In this document: positions 17,193 to 26,676 of the stretch, in pieces
How positions within the stretch are numbered: the stretch's first letter is position 1
Layout: every line of letters starts with the position of its first letter
Source: JABURQ01 sp029243145
GTDB lineage: Bacteria > Planctomycetota > Planctomycetia > Planctomycetales > Planctomycetaceae
Length of the DNA stretch: 64,000 nt
Direction of reading: 5' to 3'
Assembly: GCA_965660145.1 (NCBI GenBank)
Contig: CBFHYX010000011.1
Coordinates: forward strand, 62,001-126,000
The notes under the pieces: model-generated
What the model was told of the DNA's origin: nothing
The model's input: the letters and a program-made list of their open reading frames with translations, nothing else
The model's database searches: none
Translations under genes and position numbers: made by a program

Positions 17193-18482
17193 ATGCTGAG
17201 ACTGACAGCCTTCCTCTGCGGATTAATGCTCACTGCCAACACGCTTCATGCGGAAAACTGGCCTAACTGGCGCGGTCCGCTGAACAACGGCGTTTCCACC
17301 GAGAAAAACGTGCCTACCAAATGGTCGGCCGACCAGAACATCGCTTGGAAAACTCCCCTGCCCGGTCCTGCTGGTTCGACACCCGTTGTCTGGGGAGATC
17401 ACATTTTCCTCACCTCGATGGATAATTCAGGGGAAGGCAAAGATGCCTACCTGATCGCGCTCAACACAAAAGGCAAAGAACTCTGGCGTCAAAAGCTCGG
17501 CAGTGGAGCCAACAAAGCACGAGGTGACGAAGGAAACAATCCCGCAGCTCCCTCTCCTGTCACTGACGGCAAACACGTCTGGGGATTCATCGGAACGGGC
17601 GATCTGTTCTGTTTCGACTTTGAAGGTAATGTCGTCTGGAAAACGAACCTGCAAGACCGATACGGTAAGTTCGATATCCAGTTCGGCTTCACATCGACCC
17701 CCGTCTTGGCTGGCAACAAGCTGCTGTTTCAACTCATTCATGGAGAATGGAACGACGATCCTCAACCAGCTTGGGTGATTGCTCTCGATAAATCCACCGG
17801 CAAAGAAATCTGGAAACATAACCGCGAAAGTGATGCGTTTGCCGAGAATGTTCACTCTTACGCTTCGCCGATTCTCTATGAAGACGACAAGCAACAATTT
17901 CTGCTCACTCACGGAGCCGATTACATCATCGCCCACGATCTGGAAACCGGTGACGAACTCTGGCGATGTGGCGGACTGAATCCTAAAGAGAGTTACAACA
18001 AATTCCTGCGACTCGTCGCGTCACCCGCAATGGCTCCCGGCATCATTGTTGTTCCATCCGCCAAAAAAGGCCCCGTCCTCGGACTCAAACCGGACAGCAA
18101 AGGAAACATCACCTCTGATGTCTCGGCCTATCACTGGAAACGCGATCGTGACACGCCTGACGTTTCTTCACCATTGATTGTTGACGGCATCGTTTACCTC
18201 TGTCGCGAAAATGGTGACCTGATTGCCATGGATGCTGAGTCGGGCGAAGAACTCTATTACGAACGAGTTCACCGTATCCGTCACCGTGCTTCACCAGTTT
18301 ACGCCGATGGTCATATCTATCTGACCGGACGAGATGGAAAAGTCTCAGTCATCAAGGCCGGGCGTCAATTTGAAATCGTATCACAAAATGAGGTTGGCGA
18401 AGACATGTCGGCCTCGCCTGTCATCTCGAACGGTGTCATCTACCTACGGACTTTTGACTCTCTCTGGGCCATCAAGAAGTAA
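17193..18482 (+). CDS. Secreted PQQ-binding-like (BamB-like) beta-propeller protein
   Basis: A 429-residue protein with a signal peptide (MLRLTAFLCGLMLTANTLHA, cleavage before ENWPNWRG). The mature protein begins NWPNWRGPLNNGVSTEKNVP, the entry strand typical of planctomycete PQQ-repeat proteins, and then shows repeated blades of the form G-x-x-W-K/R-T-x-L and VWGDHIFLTS, DLFCFDFEGNVVWKTNL, VIALDKSTGKEIWKHN, IIAHDLETGDELWRCGG, LIAMDAESGEELYYERV. This predicts an eight-bladed propeller in the periplasm. These proteins resemble BamB in fold but are usually of unknown function here. A strong terminator follows. Confidence 0.88.
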   Translation: MLRLTAFLCGLMLTANTLHAENWPNWRGPLNNGVSTEKNVPTKWSADQNIAWKTPLPGPAGSTPVVWGDHIFLTSMDNSGEGKDAYLIALNTKGKELWRQKLGSGANKARGDEGNNPAAPSPVTDGKHVWGFIGTGDLFCFDFEGNVVWKTNLQDRYGKFDIQFGFTSTPVLAGNKLLFQLIHGEWNDDPQPAWVIALDKSTGKEIWKHNRESDAFAENVHSYASPILYEDDKQQFLLTHGADYIIAHDLETGDELWRCGGLNPKESYNKFLRLVASPAMAPGIIVVPSAKKGPVLGLKPDSKGNITSDVSAYHWKRDRDTPDVSSPLIVDGIVYLCRENGDLIAMDAESGEELYYERVHRIRHRASPVYADGHIYLTGRDGKVSVIKAGRQFEIVSQNEVGEDMSASPVISNGVIYLRTFDSLWAIKK

Positions 18483-18518
18483 CTATCTCACAGAATTCTT
18501 TGACAAAAAGATCTCTCA

Positions 18519-18550
18519 GACCTCGGGAATCCCTTCCGGGGTCTTTTTTT
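18519..18550 (+). terminator. Intrinsic terminator after the PQQ-repeat gene
   Basis: GACCTCGG (18519-18526) pairs with CCGGGGTC (18536-18543) with one wobble, followed by seven T residues (18544-18550). It lies 37 bases beyond the stop codon at 18482 on the plus strand. Confidence 0.85.
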
Positions 18551-18719
18551 GCGCATTGACTGGTAACGACTTACGTCAACTCCAGACTCCCTATTGAGAG
18601 AATCCGGGGATTTTCCTATACCTTCTTTCGATTCCCATCCTTGTGAGTGTCCCACTCACACCCTTTTCCCAATTTACTATCAGACTTTGATTCAGCCCAC
18701 CTCATGGGAGGTTCCGATC

Positions 18720-19988
18720 ATGATTCGGATGATCACACTCGCTGCGCTGGTACTCACACACCTATTACCTGCTGAGGGTCAGTCGCGCACATTTCCATAC
18801 CAAGCCGTCATTACCGAGAACGAAACATACGTTCGGAGTGGTCCCGGATCGCGCTATTATCCGACGGCAAGATTGTCAGAAGGCGTGAATGTCACAGTCC
18901 ACCGGCACGATCCTGGTGGCTGGTATATGATTGCTCCACCCGCAGGAAGTTTTAGCTGGATTCGTGCCGAATACATTGAGACCTCTGATCGCAAAACTGG
19001 AACGGTCAACGACAACCAGGTGGTGGTTCGCGTAGGAAGTCTGTTTGGTGACAAAAAAGATGTCGAACAGAAACGTTTATCGCGAGGTGATCGCGTTAAT
19101 ATCCTCGGCGAAAAATCGTTCAACACGCCTGAAGGTCTCGTGCATATGTACAAGATTTCTCCACCGCGTGGGGAATATCGTTGGGTGCCGGGACAGTTCC
19201 TTGCCGCGGCGGACTCCATCGCCAAACGACCACCAGCCGGCAACCCGTTTGAAGAGATCAAAACACCCACTGTCGCGAAAAAAACCGAACCCGAAGTTGA
19301 TCCCTTCTCCACTCCTAACAAACCGGGTGCGAAGAAGTCGAATAACCCCGGCGTGGTTCGAACTGATAAACCGCAAGCCACTCAATCAGAAGCGCAACAA
19401 CTGGCTCAACTGGACGAACAATTCCGACAAACAATTCGCAGCAAAACTTCACAATGGGATTTGTCTCCGATTGAAACCGGCTACCAGAAGCTCGCAGAGT
19501 CTGCCTCGACTGACGCCTTGAAAGATCAACTCGATCAACGATTCGCGGCACTGGCCAAGTATCAAAAGATCAAAGATCAGTATGATGATTTCTTACGACT
19601 GACAGAAGAAACGGCCAATCGAGATGCCCAAATTCTTTCCGACACCGGAATGAGGCCCGACATTGTGGCACCTCCCAAATCGGTTCCCCCCGTTGAAAAG
19701 TCATCAGAGCCAGCAGAAACTCGCAAACCAACAATCAGTAATGACCCGGCAAAGATGTCAGGTGCGGGGCTGATTCAACGAGCCGTCGTGGCAGCCCCCA
19801 ATAGCCCGAACTTCGTGCTGATTTCTCCCACGGGAGAAGTGCTGGCGTATCTCTCTTCCACGTCAATCAATCTGGGCACCCATCTGGGGAAGCCCAGAGG
19901 AATCTTCGGTAAGCGTAGCTATCGGACCGATCTTCAGGCCGATTTCATCGAAGTCGAAGGCGTGACTCCTGTACGCCTCAAACGCTAG
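18720..19988 (+). CDS. Secreted protein with bacterial SH3-like domains
   Basis: Starting at the ATG at 18720 (GGGAGG lies nine bases upstream) gives 422 residues with a signal peptide ending near LLPAEGQS. Two tandem SH3-like (SH3_3) segments follow: ENETYVRSGPGSRYYPTARL with WYMIAPPAGSFSWIRAEYIE, then NQVVVRVGSLFGDKKDVEQK with YKISPPRGEYRWVPGQFL. The middle (about residues 170-330) is polar, Pro/Lys-rich and then helical (QLAQLDEQFRQTIRSKTSQW), likely an elongated linker. The C-terminus (FVLISPTGEVLAYLSSTSIN) forms a small beta domain. SH3-like domains of this type often bind peptidoglycan or protein partners in the envelope. It is transcribed alone and convergent with the next gene. Confidence 0.75.
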   Translation: MIRMITLAALVLTHLLPAEGQSRTFPYQAVITENETYVRSGPGSRYYPTARLSEGVNVTVHRHDPGGWYMIAPPAGSFSWIRAEYIETSDRKTGTVNDNQVVVRVGSLFGDKKDVEQKRLSRGDRVNILGEKSFNTPEGLVHMYKISPPRGEYRWVPGQFLAAADSIAKRPPAGNPFEEIKTPTVAKKTEPEVDPFSTPNKPGAKKSNNPGVVRTDKPQATQSEAQQLAQLDEQFRQTIRSKTSQWDLSPIETGYQKLAESASTDALKDQLDQRFAALAKYQKIKDQYDDFLRLTEETANRDAQILSDTGMRPDIVAPPKSVPPVEKSSEPAETRKPTISNDPAKMSGAGLIQRAVVAAPNSPNFVLISPTGEVLAYLSSTSINLGTHLGKPRGIFGKRSYRTDLQADFIEVEGVTPVRLKR

Positions 19989-20004
19989 TTTCCTAGAGAT
20001 GGCA

Positions 20005-21363
20005 TCATGCTTCGGCGTCTTCCGAGAGTCGTTCGTGCGATGATTCCTGCCCCATTCCCTCGTCTATATCAACGAGCTGATAGAAGAGAATCAACAACGC
20101 AAAGATGGCAATCGAGGGGACCAAAAAGAAAATCTGGAAGTTGGTTTCACCGGTTCCCGTATCGGTCAGCCAGGTGCCAAATTTTCCCGCGACAAGAAAC
20201 CCCAAAGGCATGGCAATGCCCATCGTCAAAAACGCAAACAGGTTTTGTGCCGAGGTTCGCAAATCGGCCCGAGCTCGGCTATCAATATAAAGTTGAATCA
20301 CAATGATCAAAAAGACGTGACACACCCCTTGCAGCGCGATGCTGGTCAAGATCAATGACGAAGGTTCCTCTGCCACAAAGAACGCATAGCGTAAGAGCCA
20401 ACCGATCATCCCCAACGCAAAGGTTGTCTTCAGACCGAAGCGTTTGAGGAAAAACGGCAACAGAATCAATGCGGGGAATTCCGAAATCTGCCCCAATGTC
20501 ATGAGTGCCGGAATCCAATCGGCTTCATACTCCAACTGCAATAACAATTGCGGAGCCGCGACCGAATAAAACGGCACGACAAGCGCGAGCAGAAAACTGA
20601 TCACAATCAACTGCGAAAATGTTTTGTCACCAAACATTCGAAATGTCGCCAACGGTGCGATGGCGGATTGCGTGGAGGATCGCGTCGGTGGGGTTGGCGG
20701 TAAAAAGACGCAAAAGCTGCTCAAGGCGAACGAGAGAATCGCCGCTAGTTTGAAACAGTCGGCACTCGATGGTGGACTGACCCAACGAAACGTATAGACA
20801 AACTGGTCCAGAGTCGGTGTCCACTCGGGATACCGCTCACTCAACCAACGATAGGCGTCACCTCGCCCCAACCAAACTGACAGGCACCATCCCGCCAACA
20901 TCCAGCCAACCGTTCCCCAGATACGGACCTTCCCAAAGTCGGCAGCCGGGTCGGGCAAATGCCGAAAGGTCATCGCCGATGCGAGCGGGATTGTCGGGAA
21001 GTACGCAAACGAAAAGATACCAATCAAGACCATCATGGCAGAAAAATTGGTTCCCGTGGCGCGATACATTTCTGTGGCTACGGGTATCGCTAATAAGGAC
21101 AACCCGCCCGTAAAATGCGCCACGGCCAGATAGCGTTCACTCGACATCCAACGGTCACACAATTGCCCCACGATAAAGGGAGCTCCCCAGAGTCCCATCG
21201 CGGCAACGGCCATCAATTTGCCGAGTTGCTCTTGAGAGAGGCCGTTATCGACAAAATAGATAGGCAGATAAGTGAGCAGAGCTCCCGTAATCCCCCATTG
21301 CAATGCCCATAAAAGTGAAAGACGACACCCCAAACCGAATTTCAGTTTGGGTTTTGATTCCAT
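20005..21363 (-). CDS. MFS transporter, nucleoside:H+ symporter-like
   Basis: About 452 residues from the ATG at 21363 (MESKPKLKFGLGCRLSLLWA); the frame opens eight codons earlier but this start fits the family better. Twelve hydrophobic segments are visible, with the first helix LLWALQWGITGALLTYLPIYF, KVRIWGTVGWMLAGW in the sixth region and ALQGVCHVFLIIVIQLYIDS near the end. This layout matches the NupG/MFS_1-like nucleoside transporter group. It is a shorter paralogue of the transporter at 22102-23781, with the shared GxVRIxGTxGW segment. The substrate is inferred, not shown. Confidence 0.8.
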   Translation of the reverse strand: MESKPKLKFGLGCRLSLLWALQWGITGALLTYLPIYFVDNGLSQEQLGKLMAVAAMGLWGAPFIVGQLCDRWMSSERYLAVAHFTGGLSLLAIPVATEMYRATGTNFSAMMVLIGIFSFAYFPTIPLASAMTFRHLPDPAADFGKVRIWGTVGWMLAGWCLSVWLGRGDAYRWLSERYPEWTPTLDQFVYTFRWVSPPSSADCFKLAAILSFALSSFCVFLPPTPPTRSSTQSAIAPLATFRMFGDKTFSQLIVISFLLALVVPFYSVAAPQLLLQLEYEADWIPALMTLGQISEFPALILLPFFLKRFGLKTTFALGMIGWLLRYAFFVAEEPSSLILTSIALQGVCHVFLIIVIQLYIDSRARADLRTSAQNLFAFLTMGIAMPLGFLVAGKFGTWLTDTGTGETNFQIFFLVPSIAIFALLILFYQLVDIDEGMGQESSHERLSEDAEA

Positions 21364-21417
21364 GACATTATCCAATACGAAGATCACGACTTCGGAGTGA
21401 CAAATCGTGCATCGACA

Positions 21418-22044
21418 TCATTCGTCGGCATAGTATTGACGAAACATTTCTTCCGTCAAATCCGGTTGATACGTGAGCAGTTGGCCGTACTCGTGTGTAC
21501 TGGATTCTAACAACCAATGGTTGGTGATCCGACCATGATCCAATTCTCTGAACCACTTTTCATAGATTTTGAGAACATTAGAGTTTTCTTCGTAAAATAC
21601 ACGACGTTCGGTCAACTGCCTGAAAAACTTTCTCAGCTTGGACCCTTGGGAAACGGGAAACTTGACGGCTTGCCAAATCTGACTTGTAAATCGCGTCAAC
21701 GAACGAGAGAAGAGACACGACCGTTTTGCATAAAGCGTAATGACATCAACTTGATCAAAGTCTTTCAGCAATTTGTCAAAACGAGAATTATCGCCGTCTT
21801 GTCTGTAACGAACGAACAAATCGTAATGCACCAGCAAGAATCTGATCCTCGCGAGAGATGAAAGAACCCGACCTCTTCAATTTTTGGAATTTTGAGAGAG
21901 ACAGATAAGACCAAGTGGACTGATCCTCAAGCCCCAGTTCGGTCAGGAGCTCTGGATACTGCCCACGTTCAATGCCTGAATCAATCGGGTCTTCCCCGTA
22001 CAAGAGGCCCCCGCAACAATCATTAAACGTGTATTCTCTGACAT
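21418..22044 (-). pseudogene. P-loop NTPase-like gene with two frameshifts
   Basis: The ATG at 22044 opens MSENTRLMIVAGASCTGKTR, a good Walker A motif (GASCTGKT, residues 12-19), but the frame ends soon after LIQALN. A second frame carries GQYPELLTELGLEDQSTWSY and then LSLSKFQKLKRSG, and a third carries LLVHYDLFVRYRQDGDNSRF through VDVITLYAKRS to the stop at 21418. The protein reads continuously only if one base is restored near 21965-21972 and one removed near 21833-21842. The intact product would be about 208 residues, perhaps a small kinase- or sulfotransferase-like protein. No family was recognised. It lies between two MFS genes on the same strand. Confidence 0.65.
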
Positions 22045-22101
22045 TGGTTCGTAAATCGAGACAATTTGCTCAGGGGCAAGCAAGTTGTAAAGAAGTTCCG
22101 T

Positions 22102-23781
22102 CTATTGACTGCCGTCGAGTTTTTCGGAATCTGACGCCGACTCAGAGTCACCGTTGGAATCATCCGTCGAAGCCGAACTCACATCAACCGGAGACTCGGT
22201 CTCATCCGCGTCAACGTCTCCCGCATCAATCTCTTCCGTTTCATTAAAGAACATAAAGAAGCCAACCATGATCGCTCCCGCAAAGATAGTGGGGAAGATC
22301 CAGATCCAAAACCATTTCTTCAATTGTTGTTCTTTGACCGCTTTCGCATCGACATCGGCTGCGAGTTCTGACTTTTCAGATTGTAGCTGCAAAAGAGGCA
22401 TCAGGTCAGAATCAAATGTCTTGTTGGCAACGGCGACATAATTTTCGTTTAAGGTTTCAATGCCGGGAACTTCCTCTTCCGAATTTCGATAGATCGTTTG
22501 AAATGCAGCGAGTGTTTTGGTTTGTTTCTTAAAGGCCGATCGTTTTTCTTCGGTGAGGTCGGCCAATTTTCCGTCGAGTTCTTCACCAATCGTGCTGGCT
22601 GCTGCTCCAATTTCTTTGATCTCTTGATGGAGTTTCGTCGATTTTTCTGGAGTGAAAATCCCTTCAATCTGGCCAGCAGAAAAGGCACCGATTAACATTC
22701 CCAAACCGAGCGTAAACAATGCCAACATTCCCTGGGCTTGACCGCGAATTTCTTTCGGAGCGACTTTATCCGTATAGATCTGCCCGGTCACAAAGAAGAA
22801 GTCGTAACAAATTCCATGCAAGACAATTCCGAGGATCAACATTGATTGCAGGTCAGAGGCTCCTGTCGCTGCATCAACGGGAGAACCAAGAGCAAACAAA
22901 CCATAACGTAACACCCAAGCGAACATCCCTACCAATAACATCCACTTCACACCGAGACGCTTAAAAAACAGAGGCATCAGCAACATGAAAATGATTTCGG
23001 ACATCTGGCCGTAAGCCATCGTCCCACCGACATTCTCAATTCCCGCCTGACCGATTGCTCGCGCGGCCATTTGATAGTAAAAAGCCAACGGAATGCAAAT
23101 GAGGATTGAACTGACGAGAAAGATCAAAAAAGGTTTGTGTTTGAGTAAGACAAAAGCATCCGCACCGATCAATTCGCGCGCAGAGACTTTTTCACCTGCT
23201 AAGGGAGGCGGCGTGTGAGGTAGAGTAAAGCTATAAACTCCCAGCAAAATCCCACTTCCTGCCGCTAGGTAAAAGACGTTGATGCTGGCATCCCAAGCTA
23301 GCCAGCTAATCAGCACACCGACAACCACCCACCCAATTGTTCCGAACACGCGGATGACAGGAAACTGCGATTCGGGATCAGTCATCGTGTGCAGCGCTAA
23401 CGAGTTCGTCAGAGCGAGGGTCGGAAAGAAGAAGATCATGTGAACGAAGAAGGCAATGTTGATCATATTGGGATCAGGATTTTCTGCTTTCATCAACGTC
23501 GTCGCATAAATCATCACCAATCCGGCCAGCAAATGCATGACACCGAGCACTTTTTCTGTCGGGAAAAAACGATCTGCGATCATTCCCACAAAGAAAGGGG
23601 AAATCAGACAAGCGATTGGCCCCACGGAATACATCCAAGTAAAGTCAACCTCATCAAAGCCAATCGACCCCAAATAGAGTGGACCAACCACATACCAAGC
23701 TCCCCAGATGAAAAACTGGAGGAACATCATGGCCGATAGACGCTGGCTGATACTGAACTTACTGATGTAATCCCGAAGCAT
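22102..23781 (-). CDS. MFS transporter, nucleoside:H+ symporter-like, with extra soluble insert
   Basis: A 559-residue membrane protein with the NupG/XapB-like start RLSAMMFLQFFIWGAWYVVG, VGPIACLISPFFVGMIADRF and FPVIRVFGTIGWVVVG. It is about 100 residues longer than its neighbour paralogue because of a charged, helical insert (about residues 380-480, with GAAASTIGEELDGKLADLTE) before the last membrane helix, and it ends in an acidic Asp/Ser/Glu-rich tail of about 45 residues. The insert may sit in the cytoplasm or periplasm; its role is unknown. Two related transporters in a row suggest uptake of related nucleosides or sugars. Confidence 0.83.
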   Translation of the reverse strand: MLRDYISKFSISQRLSAMMFLQFFIWGAWYVVGPLYLGSIGFDEVDFTWMYSVGPIACLISPFFVGMIADRFFPTEKVLGVMHLLAGLVMIYATTLMKAENPDPNMINIAFFVHMIFFFPTLALTNSLALHTMTDPESQFPVIRVFGTIGWVVVGVLISWLAWDASINVFYLAAGSGILLGVYSFTLPHTPPPLAGEKVSARELIGADAFVLLKHKPFLIFLVSSILICIPLAFYYQMAARAIGQAGIENVGGTMAYGQMSEIIFMLLMPLFFKRLGVKWMLLVGMFAWVLRYGLFALGSPVDAATGASDLQSMLILGIVLHGICYDFFFVTGQIYTDKVAPKEIRGQAQGMLALFTLGLGMLIGAFSAGQIEGIFTPEKSTKLHQEIKEIGAAASTIGEELDGKLADLTEEKRSAFKKQTKTLAAFQTIYRNSEEEVPGIETLNENYVAVANKTFDSDLMPLLQLQSEKSELAADVDAKAVKEQQLKKWFWIWIFPTIFAGAIMVGFFMFFNETEEIDAGDVDADETESPVDVSSASTDDSNGDSESASDSEKLDGSQ

Positions 23782-24015
23782 TCTCTTGTCCTGATTATGT
23801 TTAGGAGGATGAGCGACTGAAGTCTCGCTTTGATCTTCACCCGATCACGGTCTGAGTTCAAGCGTAATCCACCGCCCGAACCGTAAATTCTCAGAGGACT
23901 TATGCTCTTTCCCGCACCGCCTAAGCCGATCTAATGTGCGGATTCTTTCGGAATCACTGAAAACGTGTCTTTGCATCGCCCGGAATACAGCACACAATTG
24001 ACCATTCCCAAAGCT

Positions 24016-24261
24016 ATGAACCAGAAACGAGAGAACATGTCGCGTTCGATCTGGAGAATTCTGTTCACACTGGCACTGGCTGTCGTGCTGATTCCCGGCA
24101 TGCAGCGCTGGCAATCCACAATCAGTGCGTCGGGCCAAGATCCTGATAACACCAATTGTGCAAAGTCTAATTGCCCGAGTGGAAGTTGCGGCAACCTGAG
24201 AACTCTGCAAGCACAACTTGACCAAGCCGCACGAAACGTCGATTCCACTCAGCCGAAATAG
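24016..24261 (+). CDS. Small Cys-containing membrane or exported protein
   Basis: An 81-residue product from the ATG at 24016 (MNQKRENMSRSIWRILFTLA). A single hydrophobic helix (about residues 14-28) is followed by a polar part with four clustered Cys (NTNCAKSNCPSGSCGNL is three of these) and a helical tail. The frame opens further upstream at 23965, and a Met at 24037 is also possible. No homolog was recognised. It has a plausible signal-anchor layout, but no clear ribosome-binding site. It lies just before the polysaccharide export cluster. Confidence 0.45.
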   Translation: MNQKRENMSRSIWRILFTLALAVVLIPGMQRWQSTISASGQDPDNTNCAKSNCPSGSCGNLRTLQAQLDQAARNVDSTQPK

Positions 24262-24492
24262 GCCATGACTGGTCGAATCCCTCATGGACTGTGAACTCCG
24301 CTCGTAGGATTTGGGGCGGTTAAATGGGCCGCAGATTCGCGCACAACCGACAATCGGACGTTGATGAAGTCCCTTTTTACGGAGTTTGTCAAAATCGGAT
24401 TGCCGATTACTGGAAGAGTTGTAGATTCAGGAACGACAATGACTTAACGCTTTTTTTCCATCCAGTCTGCTCCAAACAACGACGGCATTTTC

Positions 24493-25404
24493 GTGACCTC
24501 CCCAACCACAACATCGCAACAAGAGACCTCGAAAGATTCACCTGAACATCATTCAGAAGTGACATCGACGGTGATCCGCGCTCGCAGTGGTTGGCAAGCA
24601 GTTAACTTTGCAGAGCTTTGGCACTACCGAGAGCTGTTGTTCTTTCTGATTTGGCGGGATGTCAAAATCCGATACAAGCAGACGATTTTGGGAGCAACCT
24701 GGGCCATTATTCAGCCGGTCATGACCATGATTGTCTTCACCATTTTCTTCGGAAAATTTGGTGGGATGGCGAAAGGCTCAAATATTCCATACCCGATTGT
24801 CGTATTTTCGGCATTACTTCCCTGGACGTTCTTCGTCAACTCGATTTCTCAAGGTGGGAACAGTTTGGTGAATAGCTCCCATCTGATCACAAAGGTCTAT
24901 TTTCCCCGGTTGCTGATTCCCATGTCGACGTTGGGAGCCCCTCTGCTCGACTTTGCGATCTCCTCTGGAGTGCTGGTGGCGATGATCGGTTGGTATATGG
25001 CGACGGGAGTCGACAGCATCGTGATCTCGCCGCAATTGACTCTGCTTCCAGTATTCCTTCTGATCACAATTCTGACGGCTTTCGGTGTTAGCACTTTGTT
25101 ATCGGCGTTGACGATTGCCTATCGAGACTTTCGCTATGTGTTGACGTTTCTGGTGCAACTCTGGATGTTCGCATCTCCTGTGGCTTATGTCCTCGGTGGC
25201 GAGAATGGAGTCCCCGAACGCTGGTGGCGATGGATGGCACTCAACCCCATGACCGGTGCCATTGTCGGCTTTCGCCGTAGCATCACGGGTGAGCCATTGC
25301 TGTGGGATGTGATTGCGATTTCGGGAGTTTCCAGCGTGCTGTTTCTGATTGCCGGTGTTATGTATTTCCGTCGCGTCGAACAACGATTCGCCGACATTAT
25401 TTGA
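24493..25404 (+). CDS. Polysaccharide ABC transporter permease (Wzm-like)
   Basis: A 303-residue ABC-2 type permease with a GTG start at 24493. After a polar N-terminus comes the amphipathic motif ELWHYRELLFFLIWRDVKIR and YKQTILGATWAIIQPVMTMI, the hallmark of O-antigen and teichoic-acid exporters (Wzm, TagG, KpsM). Six membrane helices follow, with the SSHLITKVYFPRLLIPMSTL and AYRDFRYVLTFLVQLWMFAS loops also conserved. It would form the channel for export of an undecaprenyl-linked glycan across the inner membrane, energised by the adjacent Wzt-like ATPase, whose gene starts 12 bases later. Confidence 0.9.
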   Translation: MTSPTTTSQQETSKDSPEHHSEVTSTVIRARSGWQAVNFAELWHYRELLFFLIWRDVKIRYKQTILGATWAIIQPVMTMIVFTIFFGKFGGMAKGSNIPYPIVVFSALLPWTFFVNSISQGGNSLVNSSHLITKVYFPRLLIPMSTLGAPLLDFAISSGVLVAMIGWYMATGVDSIVISPQLTLLPVFLLITILTAFGVSTLLSALTIAYRDFRYVLTFLVQLWMFASPVAYVLGGENGVPERWWRWMALNPMTGAIVGFRRSITGEPLLWDVIAISGVSSVLFLIAGVMYFRRVEQRFADII

Positions 25405-25416
25405 GGATTGTCCATC

Positions 25417-26661
25417 GTGACCCAAGCGGCCATTACCGTAGAACATCTCAGTAAACGCTTTTTAATCAGCGCTGCCGAAGAGCGTGCAACTACATTCTAC
25501 GATGCGATCTCCTCCACAATGCTGGCGCCGCTGAATCGTTTTCGCCGCCTGTCTCAGAACGCGCCTTCCTCAGAAGAGTTCTGGGCATTAAAAGACATCA
25601 ACTTTGAAGTCCCGGAAGGGGAAGTGGTCGGAATCATCGGCCACAATGGAGCTGGCAAAAGCACTCTGCTCAAAATTCTCTCCCGAATCACCGAGCCGAC
25701 GGAAGGCCAAATCAAGATTCGGGGTCGTGTCGCCAGCTTGCTCGAAGTGGGAACCGGCTTTCACCCCGAACTAACAGGACGCGAAAACATTTTTCTCAAT
25801 GGCTCGATTCTGGGGATGTCGCGCACAGAGATCGATGCCAACTTCGATGCCATTGTTGATTTCTCTGGTATCGAACAATTTCTCGACACTCCCTTCAAAC
25901 GCTACTCCAGCGGGATGGGCATTCGCCTCGCCTTCGCGGTGGCCGCGCATCTCGATCCTGAAATCTTGATCATCGATGAAGTTCTCGCCGTGGGTGATGC
26001 ACACTTCCAACGGAAGTGTCTCGGAAAAATGAGTGAAGTGGCAGGAAGTGGTCGCACGGTGTTGTTTGTCAGTCACAACATGGCGGCAGTGGAAAATTTG
26101 TGTAATCGTGCGATCTTACTTCAACACGGTCAACTCACAAAAGAAGGACCGACGTCGGAAACCATCCAAACTTATATGAGTGGTATCGAGAGCGATTGGG
26201 ATCAGGCAGAGGCCGAACTTCCCAAACAGAATGGCGTGAAAGCCAGCGTGAGTATCACCAACGAAGAAGGGGGAGACATCATTGCGGCTGGTCGCCCCAC
26301 GATCTGGACAATCGACTTGGAACTCGACCGGCCATTGGTTGATGCAGAAGTCGGATTCCGCGTGATGGATCACAACGGCAATTCGATCACAACCATTTAT
26401 ACGATGTATCAGTCAACCGAACATTGGCGTATTGAAAAGAAAGCCACCATTCAAGTTGATTGGCCCGACTTCAATCTCTCAGCGGGAAGATACTATGTCA
26501 CCTTCACCGTCGTTGATGGACAAGAAGTGATTTCCAGTTGGGAAAAATCGGTCGTTCTCGATGTGAGTGAAAGTGATTATTTTGGAACGGGTCGCACAAT
26601 GCCCGGTGCATTCGGAGGCACTCTTTCCAAAGTGGATTGGAAACTGGTTTCCCAGGAATAA
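25417..26661 (+). CDS. Polysaccharide ABC transporter ATPase with C-terminal glycan-binding domain (Wzt-like)
   Basis: A 414-residue protein from the GTG at 25417, with GAGG ten bases upstream. The ATPase half has Walker A GHNGAGKST, signature YSSGMGIRLAFA, Walker B ILIIDEVLAVGD and the switch histidine in VLFVSHNMAAVENL. The C-terminal 150 residues (AAGRPTIWTIDLELDRP, FRVMDHNGNSITTIYTM, FNLSAGRYYVTFTVVDG) match the Wzt C-terminal immunoglobulin-like domain, which reads the end-cap of the glycan before export. It pairs with the Wzm-like permease. End-cap modification could come from the methyltransferase two genes downstream, as is known for O-antigens with methyl caps. Confidence 0.9.
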   Translation: MTQAAITVEHLSKRFLISAAEERATTFYDAISSTMLAPLNRFRRLSQNAPSSEEFWALKDINFEVPEGEVVGIIGHNGAGKSTLLKILSRITEPTEGQIKIRGRVASLLEVGTGFHPELTGRENIFLNGSILGMSRTEIDANFDAIVDFSGIEQFLDTPFKRYSSGMGIRLAFAVAAHLDPEILIIDEVLAVGDAHFQRKCLGKMSEVAGSGRTVLFVSHNMAAVENLCNRAILLQHGQLTKEGPTSETIQTYMSGIESDWDQAEAELPKQNGVKASVSITNEEGGDIIAAGRPTIWTIDLELDRPLVDAEVGFRVMDHNGNSITTIYTMYQSTEHWRIEKKATIQVDWPDFNLSAGRYYVTFTVVDGQEVISSWEKSVVLDVSESDYFGTGRTMPGAFGGTLSKVDWKLVSQE

Positions 26662-26676
26662 ACCCGACAACTCGTC

